Source: Nocardioides rubriscoriae (GTDB lineage: Bacteria > Actinomycetota > Actinomycetes > Propionibacteriales > Nocardioidaceae). From it: 64,000 nucleotides of DNA. The DNA lies in assembly GCF_008087085.1 (NCBI RefSeq), contig NZ_VIYJ01000010.1:124001-188000 (forward strand), in the 5' to 3' direction. Under the pieces are notes generated by a model. The model had not been told where the DNA came from. It worked only from the letters and a program-made list of their open reading frames with translations, and ran no database searches. Of this stretch, positions 33,699 to 42,218 are shown in pieces; the first letter of the stretch is position 1, and each line of letters opens with the position of its first letter. The translations under genes and the position numbers were made by a program.

Positions 33699-35384
33699 AT
33701 GAGTGACAAGCCCGACATCAAGCCCCGCTCGCGCGACGTCACCGACGGGCTCGAGAAGGCCGCGGCGCGTGGCATGCTCCGCGCCGTCGGGATGGGCGAC
33801 GACGACTGGGCCAAGCCCCAGGTCGGCGTCGCGTCCTCCTGGAACGAGATCACCCCCTGCAACCTCTCCCTCGACCGGCTCGCGAAGGCCGTCAAGAACG
33901 GCGTGCACGCGGCCGGGGGCTACCCGCTGGAGTTCGGCACGATCTCGGTCTCCGACGGCATCTCGATGGGCCACGAGGGCATGCACTTCTCGCTGGTCTC
34001 GCGCGAGGTGATCGCCGACTCCGTGGAGACGGTGATGATGGCCGAGCGGCTCGACGGCTCGGTGCTGCTGGCCGGCTGCGACAAGTCGCTGCCCGGCATG
34101 ATGATGGCCGCCGCGCGGCTCGACCTGTCGTCGGTGTTCCTGTACGCCGGGTCGACGATGCCGGGCAGCGTCGACGGCAAGGACGTCACCATCATCGACG
34201 CCTTCGAGGCCGTGGGGGCGTGCCTGGCCGGCAAGATCACCCGCGACGAGGTCGACCGGATCGAGCGGGCGATCTGCCCCGGTGAGGGCGCCTGCGGCGG
34301 CATGTACACCGCCAACACGATGGCCGCCGTCGCCGAGGCGATCGGCATGTCGCTGCCGGGCTCGGCCGCCCCGCCCGCGGTCGACCGTCGCCGCGACGGG
34401 TTCGCCCACCGCTCCGGCGAGGCCGTCGTCCACCTGCTGCGCGAGGGCATCACCGCCCGCCAGATCATGACCAAGGAGGCGTTCGAGAACGCCATCACCG
34501 TCGTGATGGCCCTCGGCGGCTCGACCAACGCCGTGCTGCACCTGCTCGCGATGGCCCGCGAGGCCGAGGTCGACCTGACCCTCGACGACTTCAACCGCGT
34601 CGGCGACAAGGTCCCGCACCTGGCCGACCTCAAGCCGTTCGGCCGTTACGTGATGAACGACGTCGACAAGATCGGCGGCATCCCCGTGGTGATGAAGGCC
34701 CTGCTCGACGCGGGCCTCATGCACGGCGACTGCCTCACCGTCACCGGCAGGACGATGGCCGAGAACCTCGAGGCGCTCGCCCCGCCGGCCCTCGACGACG
34801 ATGTGATCCGCTCGCTCGACCGACCGATCCACGCCAGCGGCGGCATCACGATCCTCAAGGGCTCGCTGGCCCCCGAGGGTGCCGTGGTCAAGAGCGCCGG
34901 CTTCGACGAGTCGGTCTTCACCGGTACCGCCCGGGTCTTCGACGGCGAGCGCGCCGCGATGGACGCCCTGGCCGCCGGCCGCATCGTCGCCGGCGACGTC
35001 GTGGTCATCCGCTACGAGGGCCCCAAGGGCGGACCCGGCATGCGCGAGATGCTCGCCATCACCGGGGCCATCAAGGGCGCCGGGCTCGGCAAGGACGTGC
35101 TGCTGCTCACCGACGGCCGCTTCTCCGGCGGCACGACCGGCCTGTGCGTCGGTCACATCGCACCCGAGGCCGTCGACGCCGGCCCGATCGCGTTCGTCCG
35201 CGACGGTGACCGGATCACCCTCGACGTGCTCAACAAGACCCTCGAGGTCGAGCTCGTCGGGCCCGACGACCTCGAGGCCCGCAAGGTCGGCTGGGAACCG
35301 CTGCCGCCCAAGTACACCCGCGGGGTCCTCGGCAAGTACGCCCGGACCGTCACCTCCGCGGCCCACGGTGCCGTCACGTCCTGA
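33699..35384 (+). CDS. ilvD: Dihydroxy-acid dehydratase
   Basis: This 561-residue Fe-S enzyme carries out the third common step of Ile/Val synthesis. Cluster ligands are visible in EITPCNLSLD, LLAGCDKSLPG and GEGACGGMYTANTM. The C-terminal GRFSGGTTGLCVGHIAPEA is the family signature. The N-terminal MSDKPDIKPRSRDVTDGLEK fits actinobacterial homologues. The ATG at 33699 was chosen over a longer in-frame reading that runs back through the repeat and the SRPBCC gene. It stands 16 kb from ilvBNC, so it is separately regulated. No leader peptide is evident upstream. Confidence 0.95.
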   Translation: MSDKPDIKPRSRDVTDGLEKAAARGMLRAVGMGDDDWAKPQVGVASSWNEITPCNLSLDRLAKAVKNGVHAAGGYPLEFGTISVSDGISMGHEGMHFSLVSREVIADSVETVMMAERLDGSVLLAGCDKSLPGMMMAAARLDLSSVFLYAGSTMPGSVDGKDVTIIDAFEAVGACLAGKITRDEVDRIERAICPGEGACGGMYTANTMAAVAEAIGMSLPGSAAPPAVDRRRDGFAHRSGEAVVHLLREGITARQIMTKEAFENAITVVMALGGSTNAVLHLLAMAREAEVDLTLDDFNRVGDKVPHLADLKPFGRYVMNDVDKIGGIPVVMKALLDAGLMHGDCLTVTGRTMAENLEALAPPALDDDVIRSLDRPIHASGGITILKGSLAPEGAVVKSAGFDESVFTGTARVFDGERAAMDALAAGRIVAGDVVVIRYEGPKGGPGMREMLAITGAIKGAGLGKDVLLLTDGRFSGGTTGLCVGHIAPEAVDAGPIAFVRDGDRITLDVLNKTLEVELVGPDDLEARKVGWEPLPPKYTRGVLGKYARTVTSAAHGAVTS

Positions 35385-35391
35385 GCCGATC

Positions 35392-36387
35392 GTGGACCGC
35401 GACACGCGCAGCGCCGCGACGGCGCTGGCGGCGCTCGTGCTGCTGCTCGTGGTTGCGGGCGGCGTCCGGCTGATCGGTGACGGGTCGGACGGTGCTGCGG
35501 GGTCTGCGGGGTCTGCGGGGTCTCGACAGGCTCGACCGGCGCAAGCCATGCGCGACGTACCGACACCGCGCCCGGCCCCGGCTCCTGTGCGGAGCACCCA
35601 CGCGGCCAACGGCCACATCTTCGGCGACGGCCGGTTCCTGGTGGCCTACTACGGCACGGGCGGCACCGGCGCGCTCGGGGTGCTCGGCGAGACCGACCCC
35701 GAGACCATGCACCGACGACTGGTCCGTGCGGCGCGGCCGTTCCGCGAGATCGGGCGCCGCAGGGGGACCGAGGTGCAGCTCGTCTACGAGCTGATCGTCA
35801 CCATCGCCGACCGCTCGCCCGGCCCCGACGGCGACTACAGCCACGACGTGTCGCGTCGTGTCGTGCGGCAGTACGTCGCAGCCGCGCGCCGCCACGGGGC
35901 GCTGCTCCTGCTCGACCTGCAGCCGGGCCGGGCACGCTTCATCGACGTCGCCCGCCGGTGGGCGTGGGCGCTGCGCGAGCCGCACGTCGGCCTTGCGCTC
36001 GACCCCGAGTGGCGGATGGGCCGGCGCGAGGTGCCCGGGACGGTCATCGGCTCCATGAGCGCCGGCGAGGTCGACCTGGTCTCGGGCTGGCTCGACGACC
36101 TGCGCCGCCGCGAGGGGCTGCCCGAGAAGCTCTTCGTGCTGCACCAGTTCCGCACCGACATGGTCCGCGACCTCGACCGGGTCACCGACCGGCCGGGACT
36201 GGCGATGGTCCAGCACGTCGACGGCTTCGGCACCCCGGGCCAGAAGCTCGACACCTACCGCACCGTCGAGCGCGCCGAGGCCTTCGACATGGGCTTCAAG
36301 CTCTTCTACGACGAGGACGTGCCGCGGATGTCGGCCGCCGAGGTGCGGCGGATCAAGCCGGCCGTGCGGTTCGTGTCGTTCCAGTAG
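35392..36387 (+). CDS. Secreted or anchored protein of unknown function, repeat-bearing linker
   Basis: This is a 331-residue protein with an N-terminal hydrophobic helix (about 8-27) that is either a signal anchor or signal peptide. A Ser/Ala/Gly linker follows (GSAGSAGSRQARPAQ), coded by a 9-bp tandem repeat. The main domain runs from about 78: FLVAYYGTGGTGALGVLGE, YELIVTIADRSPG, LLLLDLQPGR, then GLALDPEWRMG and MVQHVDGFGTPGQ. The order of strands ending in acidic residues suggests a TIM-barrel, perhaps a glycoside-hydrolase relative, but no named family is certain. It starts at a GTG, seven bases after the ilvD stop, so it is probably in the ilvD transcript. Confidence 0.75.
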   Translation: MDRDTRSAATALAALVLLLVVAGGVRLIGDGSDGAAGSAGSAGSRQARPAQAMRDVPTPRPAPAPVRSTHAANGHIFGDGRFLVAYYGTGGTGALGVLGETDPETMHRRLVRAARPFREIGRRRGTEVQLVYELIVTIADRSPGPDGDYSHDVSRRVVRQYVAAARRHGALLLLDLQPGRARFIDVARRWAWALREPHVGLALDPEWRMGRREVPGTVIGSMSAGEVDLVSGWLDDLRRREGLPEKLFVLHQFRTDMVRDLDRVTDRPGLAMVQHVDGFGTPGQKLDTYRTVERAEAFDMGFKLFYDEDVPRMSAAEVRRIKPAVRFVSFQ

Positions 36388-36396
36388 GCGGGTCCC

Positions 36397-36445
36397 CACG
36401 GTGGTCGTCGTGACGGTTGCCAGGGCAACCTCCTCGACCACCGTG
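36397..36445 (-). repeat. Nested palindromic repeat, family 1, copy 2
   Basis: The outer arms CACGGTGGTCG (36397-36407) and CGACCACCGTG (36435-36445) are perfectly complementary. Inside are GGTTGCC-AG-GGCAACC (36415-36430). This is the most symmetrical copy. It lies between two convergent genes and could terminate both. Confidence 0.85.
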
Positions 36446-37636
36446 TCAGAAGTAGTCGCGGATGTGCAGCGGGCGCCGGCCCAGCAGGGCGTCGAGGGCG
36501 GCGTCGTGCGTCGTGGGGCCGGAGAGGTGGCCGGTCATCCGCAGGTTGGCGCACGACTGGGCGCCGGCATAGGCCAGGGCGAGACCCTGCGGGGTGAAGG
36601 TCGCGACGTCGCCGCCGTCGGTGGTGCGCTCGCAGACCGACGGGTCGTCGCCGACGGTGAGCACGTAGGCGTCGTCGGCGGTCCGCAGCCGGTCGCCCGC
36701 GACGGCGAACCCGATCTCGGCGTGGATCCCCGGGGAGACGAGTCCGGTGAGGGCGGCAGCGGGGTCGCTGACGCGCAGCATGTAGGGATGACGTCCCACG
36801 ACGTCCCAGGTGGCGGTCGGGAGCACCAGGCGTGCGGGGTCCTCGCCGGAGGTGTCGAGCCTGATGCGGCCGGCGACCGAGGTGTGGGTGCCGAGCATCC
36901 GCCACAGCGCGCGGTAGCCGTCGGCGCTCACCGCGACCAGGTCGTGCACCTCGAGCGCGGCCGTCGTCGGGTCGTAGCCCTCGCCGCGGTCCCAGATCGC
37001 GTAGCCGACGACGGCGTTCTGCTCGTCGACAGCCAGACTGACCGCGGTGACGCCGTCGACGAGCTCCTGGTCGGTCGTGGCGAAGCGCGGACCGGTCCGG
37101 GTCAGCGGGCCGTTCTGGGCGGCCGCCCACGCATCGTACACGGCCTTGAGCGCGGGTACGTCGGCGACGGTGGCCCGGCGGGTGCGGACGCCCCCGGGCG
37201 GGCGGACGCCGGCGAGCTCGGCGGTCGGGACCACGACGGTGTCGTAGGACGAGACCAGCTCGTAGCCCAGCGAGCGGTAGATCCCGTTGGCGGTCGGGAA
37301 CAGGGTCGACAGGGCCTCACCGCGCTCGGCCGCGGCGCCCAGCGTGGCCTCGAAGAGCGGCAGCAGCAGACCCTGGCCGCGGGCCTCGGGCGCCACCGCG
37401 ACCCCGGCGATGCCGCAGGTGGGCACGCGCGCGCCGTGCCACCAGGACTCGTAGGAGTGGGCGGCCACCCGAGCCACCAGCGTGTCGCCGTCGAAGGCGC
37501 CCCACACCTCGCGACCCACCGGCAGCGACGTCGGCGCGGGGGGCACCTCGACGGGGTAGGGCGGCGAGCCGAACGCCTCGGCGCCGAGACGGAACGACGC
37601 GACGTGGTCGTCGAGGGTCAGCAGGCGAATCTCCAC
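36446..37636 (-). CDS. Eis-like GNAT N-acetyltransferase with SCP2-type C-terminal domain
   Basis: This 396-residue protein has the three-part Eis layout. The N-terminal GNAT carries the acetyl-CoA loop VAPEARGQGLLLPL and Y-R-S-L-G-Y. A second degenerate GNAT follows (about 150-285), then a sterol-carrier-like C-terminal domain that ends in HIRDYF with a terminal Phe carboxylate, as in mycobacterial Eis. Eis proteins acetylate amines on aminoglycosides, polyamines or lysines. Resistance cannot be assumed. The ATG is at 37636. Confidence 0.87.
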   Translation of the reverse strand: MEIRLLTLDDHVASFRLGAEAFGSPPYPVEVPPAPTSLPVGREVWGAFDGDTLVARVAAHSYESWWHGARVPTCGIAGVAVAPEARGQGLLLPLFEATLGAAAERGEALSTLFPTANGIYRSLGYELVSSYDTVVVPTAELAGVRPPGGVRTRRATVADVPALKAVYDAWAAAQNGPLTRTGPRFATTDQELVDGVTAVSLAVDEQNAVVGYAIWDRGEGYDPTTAALEVHDLVAVSADGYRALWRMLGTHTSVAGRIRLDTSGEDPARLVLPTATWDVVGRHPYMLRVSDPAAALTGLVSPGIHAEIGFAVAGDRLRTADDAYVLTVGDDPSVCERTTDGGDVATFTPQGLALAYAGAQSCANLRMTGHLSGPTTHDAALDALLGRRPLHIRDYF

Positions 37637-37687
37637 GACCCGAGGTTAAGGGTCCGGGGACGGCATCTCACCGGAGCCGGCGGTGAC

Positions 37688-37967
37688 GACCCACGCTGCG
37701 TCGACTTCGGGCCACCCGGGAATTCAAACCTGACCCACGCTGCGTCGACTTCGGGCCACCCGGGAATTCAAACCTGACCCACGCTGCGTCGACATGAGAG
37801 GTGAGCGGGACCCAAAGTCGACGCGGGCTGGGTCACTCGACCCGACGGGAGGGGCGCGAAGGCGACGCACCCCGGGTCAACTCGTGCTGGGAGCGGGACC
37901 CAAAGTCGACGCGGGCTGGGTCACTCGACCCGACGGGAGGGACGCGAAGACGACGCGCCCCGGGTCA
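37688..37967. repeat. Cluster of tandem and inverted repeats in a 343-bp gene-free gap
   Basis: Unit A (44 bp, starting GACCCACGCTGCGTCGACTT) occurs at 37688-37731 and 37732-37775 exactly, plus an 18-base partial copy at 37776. Unit B (77 bp, starting GAGCGGGACCCAAAGTCGAC) occurs at 37803-37879 and 37891-37967 with a few mismatches. The start of B read backwards (GACCCAGCCCGCGTCGACTT) resembles the start of A, so the two arrays face each other. No gene is seen from 37637 to 37979. Confidence 0.9.
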
Positions 37968-37979
37968 CGTGCGGCACGC

Positions 37980-39512
37980 TCACCAGGTGTCGACCGGCAG
38001 CCCGCTGCCGGTCAGCCGTCCGGCGTGGTCGGCCGCGTCGATGACGCGCGCGATCAGGCCGCGGGTCTCGGCCGGGTCGACGACGTCGTCGATCTCGAAG
38101 TGGCGGGCGACCTCGAGCGCGGTGGAGTGCGCCTGGGCGTAGGCCGTCAGCTCGCGCACGGTGCGTTCACGCTCCTCGTCGTCGGCGATGGCCTCGAGCT
38201 CGCGGCGCATCGACAGCCGCACCGCGCCTTCGAGCCCCATCGCCCCCAGGTGGGCGCCGGGCCAGGCGATCGTCAGCTCGGGCTCGTGGGTGCTGCCGCC
38301 GAGCATCGCCTGCGCGCCCAGGCCGTAGCCGCGGCGCAGCACGACCCCGACCAGCGGCACCGACAGTCGGGCGCCGGCGACGAGCAGCCGGGAGGTGTGG
38401 CGGACCAGGCCCGTGCGCTCGGCGTCGGGGCCGACCATCATCCCGGGGGTGTCGACGAGCGAGACGACGGGGAACCCGAACGCGTCGCACAGCTGCAGGA
38501 ACCGTGCGGCCTTGTCGCCCGCGTCGGCCGTGATCGCCCCGGCGACGTGGCGGGTGTCGTTGGCGACGAACCCCACGGTGCGCCCCTCGACGCGCCCCAG
38601 CGCGGTGACCAGCTCCGGGGCGAAGCCCGGGCGCAGCACGGTCACGGTGTCCTGGTCGGCGAGGGTCTCGACGACCGCCTCGACGTCGTACGACGTCCGC
38701 TCGCCCTCGGGCACGGCCTCGCGCAGGGGCACCTGGTCGGCGGCGGTCCAGGCGGTCTCGCGGCCCAGGAAGTAGCCGATCAGGGCCCGCGCCGCGTCGA
38801 CGGCGTCCTGGTCGTCGACCGCCACGTCCACGCAGCCGTTGGCGGTCATGACCTCCAGCGGACCGACGTCGGCCGCGGCGACGTCGCCCAGCCCGCCGCC
38901 GGCGATCATCGCCGGGCCGCCCATGCCCAGGCTCGAGCGCGGGGTGGCGACGACCAGGTCGGCGCAGCCCGCGATGACGGCGTTGCCGGCGAAGCAGTTG
39001 TCGTCGACCACGGCGATGCGGGCGACCTTGCCGCTCAACCGGGCCCAGGCCGCGAAGGTGGTGACGTCGAGCGCCGAGACCAACGGGATGTCGGTGTCGC
39101 CCGGGCGCCCGCCGCCCCCGGCGGCGAAGAAGACCGTCGGCAGCCGCAGCCGCTCGATGACGTCGAGCAGCCGGTCGGTCTTGCGGTGCCCGCGCATGCC
39201 CTGGGTGCCGGCCATCACCAGGTAGTCGTAGGACAGCACCGCCACCTGGTGCCCGTCGATCGTCGCGAGCCCGCCGACGATCCCGTCGGCCACGGTGCGG
39301 TCGAGCAGGTCGTCGAGCTCGCGCTTGTCGGACTGTGCCGCCGTCACGAACCGGCCGTACTCGACGAAGCTGCCCTCGTCGGCCAGGGCCGCGACCTTCT
39401 CTCGCGCCGTCGTCCCGCCGCGGGCGTGGTGCCTGGCCACGGCGTCGGGCCTCGCGGCGTCCTCGGTGAGGGCGCGACGCGCCAGGACCTCCAACAGCTC
39501 GGGGCGGATCAC
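37980..39512 (-). CDS. Acyl-CoA carboxylase carboxyltransferase (beta) subunit
   Basis: This is a 510-residue carboxyltransferase of the biotin-dependent acyl-CoA carboxylase family. N-terminal: HHARGGTTAREKVAALADEG, and a crotonase-like core GTQGMRGHRKTDRL and FFAAGGGGRPGDTDIP. C-terminal: FGFPVVSLVDTPGMMVGPDAE, RRGYGLGAQAMLGG and ELTIAWPGAHLGAMGLEGAV. It transfers carboxyl from biotin to an acyl-CoA. No alpha (biotin) subunit is adjacent. Substrate choice (acetyl, propionyl or methylcrotonyl) is unresolved. I chose the GTG at 39512 (V-I-R-P-E-L). Confidence 0.88.
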   Translation of the reverse strand: MIRPELLEVLARRALTEDAARPDAVARHHARGGTTAREKVAALADEGSFVEYGRFVTAAQSDKRELDDLLDRTVADGIVGGLATIDGHQVAVLSYDYLVMAGTQGMRGHRKTDRLLDVIERLRLPTVFFAAGGGGRPGDTDIPLVSALDVTTFAAWARLSGKVARIAVVDDNCFAGNAVIAGCADLVVATPRSSLGMGGPAMIAGGGLGDVAAADVGPLEVMTANGCVDVAVDDQDAVDAARALIGYFLGRETAWTAADQVPLREAVPEGERTSYDVEAVVETLADQDTVTVLRPGFAPELVTALGRVEGRTVGFVANDTRHVAGAITADAGDKAARFLQLCDAFGFPVVSLVDTPGMMVGPDAERTGLVRHTSRLLVAGARLSVPLVGVVLRRGYGLGAQAMLGGSTHEPELTIAWPGAHLGAMGLEGAVRLSMRRELEAIADDEERERTVRELTAYAQAHSTALEVARHFEIDDVVDPAETRGLIARVIDAADHAGRLTGSGLPVDTW

Positions 39513-39554
39513 GTGGGTGAGGCTAGTAGCCCACGTCGGACCCGACCGCGACCC

Positions 39555-39686
39555 CACGGTGGTCGAGGAGGTTGCCCTGGCCCACCGTCTCGAGACCGCT
39601 TCACCGCAGCCGGTGTGGATGGGGTGGCCCGTCGGTGCGGGTGGGTGGTTTCGTGACGGCCGCGGGCGGCCTCCTCAACCACCGTG
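39555..39686. repeat. Two opposed family 1 repeat copies
   Basis: A forward copy at 39555-39597 (CACGGTGGTCGAGGAGG through TCGAGACC) is degenerate in its right half. A reverse copy lies at 39647-39686 (GGTTTCGTGACGGCC through CAACCACCGTG). A further partial match (CTCCTCGACCACC) lies near 39727. They fill the gap upstream of kynU. Confidence 0.75.
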
Positions 39687-39781
39687 GGGCGGCGGCCGTC
39701 GTACGCCGCGACGGCACCCGGCGGACTCCTCGACCACCGGGTGGTGAGGTCTGCACCGTCGCCCTGGCTAGGCTCGCCGAC

Positions 39782-40984
39782 GTGACCGACCTCGACGCGC
39801 AGGACCCGCTGGCCGCCTACCGCGAGCGGTTCGTCGGCACCGGGAGCGATCTGGTCTACCTCGACGGCAACTCGCTCGGCCGCCCGCTGCGGACCACGGG
39901 AGAGCGGCTGAGGACCTTCGTCGACGACGAGTGGGGTCAGCGGCTGATCCGGGGGTGGGACGAGTCGTGGTTCCTGCTGCCGGAGGTCGTGGGCGACGAG
40001 ATCGGGCGGGTCTGCCTGGGGGCGGCGGCGGGGCAGACGGTCGTGGGTGACTCGACGACGGTGCTGCTCTACAAGGCGATGCGCGCGGCGGTGGCGCTGC
40101 GGCCCGGGCGCACCGAGATCGTGGTCGACCGCGACAACTTCCCGACCGACCGCTACGTCGCCGACGGGGTCGCGCGCGAGTGCGGCCTGACGCTGCGCTG
40201 GGTCGACGTCGACACGAGCGCCGGCGTCACTGCCGAGCTGCTCGCCGAGGCCGTGGGGGAGCAGACGGCCCTCGTGGTGCTGAGCCACGTGGCCTACCGC
40301 TCGGCGTGGCTGGCCGACGTGCCCGCGCTGACGCGGCTCGCGCACGACGCCGGGGCCCTGGTCCTGTGGGACCTGTCGCACTCGGTCGGGTCGGTCCCGA
40401 CGAGCCTCGACGCCTGGGACGTCGACCTCGCGGTCGGCTGCACCTACAAGTACCTCAACGGCGGGCCCGGTGCGCCGGCGTTCGTCTACGTCGCCGGGCG
40501 GCTGCTCCACGGCGAGGGCGCCCTGACCCAGCCGGTGCAGGGCTGGATGGGGGCCAGCGACCCCTTCCTGATGGGGCCGACCTACACCCCCGCGCCCGGC
40601 GTACGACGGATGGTCTCGGGCACCCCGCCGGTCGTCGGGATGCTGGCCCTGCAAGACATGCTCGCGTTGATCGACGAGGTCGGCATGGACGCCGTGCGCG
40701 CCAAGTCGGTCGGGCTCACCGAGCACGCGATCACCACGGCCGCCGCTCTGCTGCCCGACACGACCCTCGCCTCGCCGCGCCAGGCCGAGCGCCGTGGCGG
40801 TCACGTGACCCTCAACCACCCGCTGATGCGCGAGGCCACCGCCGAGCTGTGGCGACGTGACGTCATCCCCGACTACCGCGACCCCCACGGGCTGCGCCTG
40901 GGGCTCTCCCCGCTGTCGACGTCGTACGCCGAGGTGGCCCGGGGCCTCGAGACCGTGCGCGCCGTCCTCGACTCCCTTGGCTGA
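39782..40984 (+). CDS. kynU: Kynureninase
   Basis: This 400-residue PLP enzyme cleaves kynurenine to anthranilate and alanine. It begins YLDGNSLGRPL as in the family. The cofactor site has LVLWDLSHSVGSVP with the PLP-binding Asp, and the Schiff-base Lys in GCTYKYLNGGPGAPAF (K223). QGWMGASDPFLMG and the C-terminal HGLRLGLSPLSTSYAEV follow. The start GTG is at 39782. No tryptophan dioxygenase or formamidase is in the window. It leads a tight operon: the MFS gene starts eight bases before its end. Confidence 0.92.
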   Translation: MTDLDAQDPLAAYRERFVGTGSDLVYLDGNSLGRPLRTTGERLRTFVDDEWGQRLIRGWDESWFLLPEVVGDEIGRVCLGAAAGQTVVGDSTTVLLYKAMRAAVALRPGRTEIVVDRDNFPTDRYVADGVARECGLTLRWVDVDTSAGVTAELLAEAVGEQTALVVLSHVAYRSAWLADVPALTRLAHDAGALVLWDLSHSVGSVPTSLDAWDVDLAVGCTYKYLNGGPGAPAFVYVAGRLLHGEGALTQPVQGWMGASDPFLMGPTYTPAPGVRRMVSGTPPVVGMLALQDMLALIDEVGMDAVRAKSVGLTEHAITTAAALLPDTTLASPRQAERRGGHVTLNHPLMREATAELWRRDVIPDYRDPHGLRLGLSPLSTSYAEVARGLETVRAVLDSLG

Positions 40985-42206
40985 GCAGCGGGCCGGGGTC
41001 GAGCCGCGCCCGACGATCCCGGGCGAGCTCAAGGTCCTGGTCGCCGCGGCGTTCGTGATCGCGATCGGCTTCGGCCTGGTCTCGCCGGTGCTTCCGGCCT
41101 ACGCCCGCAGCTTCGACGTCGGGGTGGCGGCCGCGTCGTTCGTGGTCTCGATCTTCGCGTTCTTCCGGCTCGTCTTCGCGCCCGCCGGCGGGGCGCTGGT
41201 CTCGCGGCTGGGGGAGCGGTCGGTCTACCTGACCGGGCTGCTGGTGGTCGCGGCGTCGTCGCTGGCCACCGCGTTCGCCCAGTCCTACGTGCAGCTGCTG
41301 ATCTTCCGAGGGCTCGGCGGCATCGGGTCGACGATGTTCACCGTCTCGGCGATGGCCCTGCTCGTGCGGCTGGCCCCACCGACCATCCGGGGCCGCGTGT
41401 CGTCGGCCTACGCCAGCTCGTTCCTGGTCGGCGGCATGCTCGGGCCGGTCATCGGCGGCGCGCTGGCCGGCTTCGGGCTGCGCCTGCCCTTCCTCGCGTA
41501 CGCCGCCGCGCTGGTCGTCGCCGCGGCCGTGGTCGCGCTGCGGCTGAGCGGGGCCCAGCTGCGGCCGGCGACCACCGGCGAGCCGGCGCCGCCGATGCGG
41601 CTGGGCGAGGCGCTGGCGCAGCCGGCGTACCGCGCGTGCCTGGCCTCGGCGTTCGCCAACGGGTGGTGCAACTTCGGGGTGCGGGTGGCGGTGCTGCCGC
41701 AGTTCGCCGTGGCGGTGCACGACGACACCTGGGTGGCCGGGGTCGCGCTGGCCCTCGCCGCCCTCGGCACGGCCGCCACGCTGCAGGTGGCCGGTCGGCT
41801 CGCCGACACGGTCGGACGCAGGCCGCTGGTGCTGGTCGGGCTGGTGGTCACCGCGGTCGGGCTCGGCCTGCTCGGGCTCAGCCACGACCTGCTGGTGCTG
41901 TTCGTGCTCTCGGCCGTCTCCGGCGTCGGCGCCGGCCTGGTCAACCCCGGGCAGCAGGCGACGGTCGCCGACCTCGTGGGGTCGGCCCGCAGCGGCGGCA
42001 CGGTGCTCAGCACCTTCCAGATGGCCCAGGACGGCGGCGCGATCCTCGGGCCGGTGCTGGTCGGGGTGGTCGCCGACCAGGCGGGCTTCGGCTGGGCGTT
42101 CGCGCTGACCGCGATGGTCAGCCTGCTCGCGCTCGGGCCGTGGCTGCTGGCGACCGAGACACTGGGGACCCTGGACGGGGTGAAGCCGGGGGCGGGTCGG
42201 CCCTGA
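40977..42206 (+). CDS. MFS transporter
   Basis: This is a 409-residue major facilitator protein with about twelve helices. The N-terminal half opens IAIGFGLVSPVLPAYARSFD, typical of drug-efflux MFS. Loop 2-3 has GALVSRLGERSVYL and loop 8-9 has GRLADTVGRRPLVLVG. The substrate is unknown, but the operon with kynU hints at kynurenine, anthranilate or a related product. I chose TTG 40977 (M-A-E-Q-R-A-G), overlapping kynU by eight bases, since no ATG or GTG occurs before the first helix. A rare start like this may limit expression. Confidence 0.87.
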   Translation: MAEQRAGVEPRPTIPGELKVLVAAAFVIAIGFGLVSPVLPAYARSFDVGVAAASFVVSIFAFFRLVFAPAGGALVSRLGERSVYLTGLLVVAASSLATAFAQSYVQLLIFRGLGGIGSTMFTVSAMALLVRLAPPTIRGRVSSAYASSFLVGGMLGPVIGGALAGFGLRLPFLAYAAALVVAAAVVALRLSGAQLRPATTGEPAPPMRLGEALAQPAYRACLASAFANGWCNFGVRVAVLPQFAVAVHDDTWVAGVALALAALGTAATLQVAGRLADTVGRRPLVLVGLVVTAVGLGLLGLSHDLLVLFVLSAVSGVGAGLVNPGQQATVADLVGSARSGGTVLSTFQMAQDGGAILGPVLVGVVADQAGFGWAFALTAMVSLLALGPWLLATETLGTLDGVKPGAGRP

Positions 42207-42218
42207 CAGGGTAGTTCC

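Noticed and set aside
37688..37967. Possible CRISPR array
   Set aside because: Repeats are 44 and 77 bp, in two or three copies, with no unique spacers of constant length. No cas genes are nearby.
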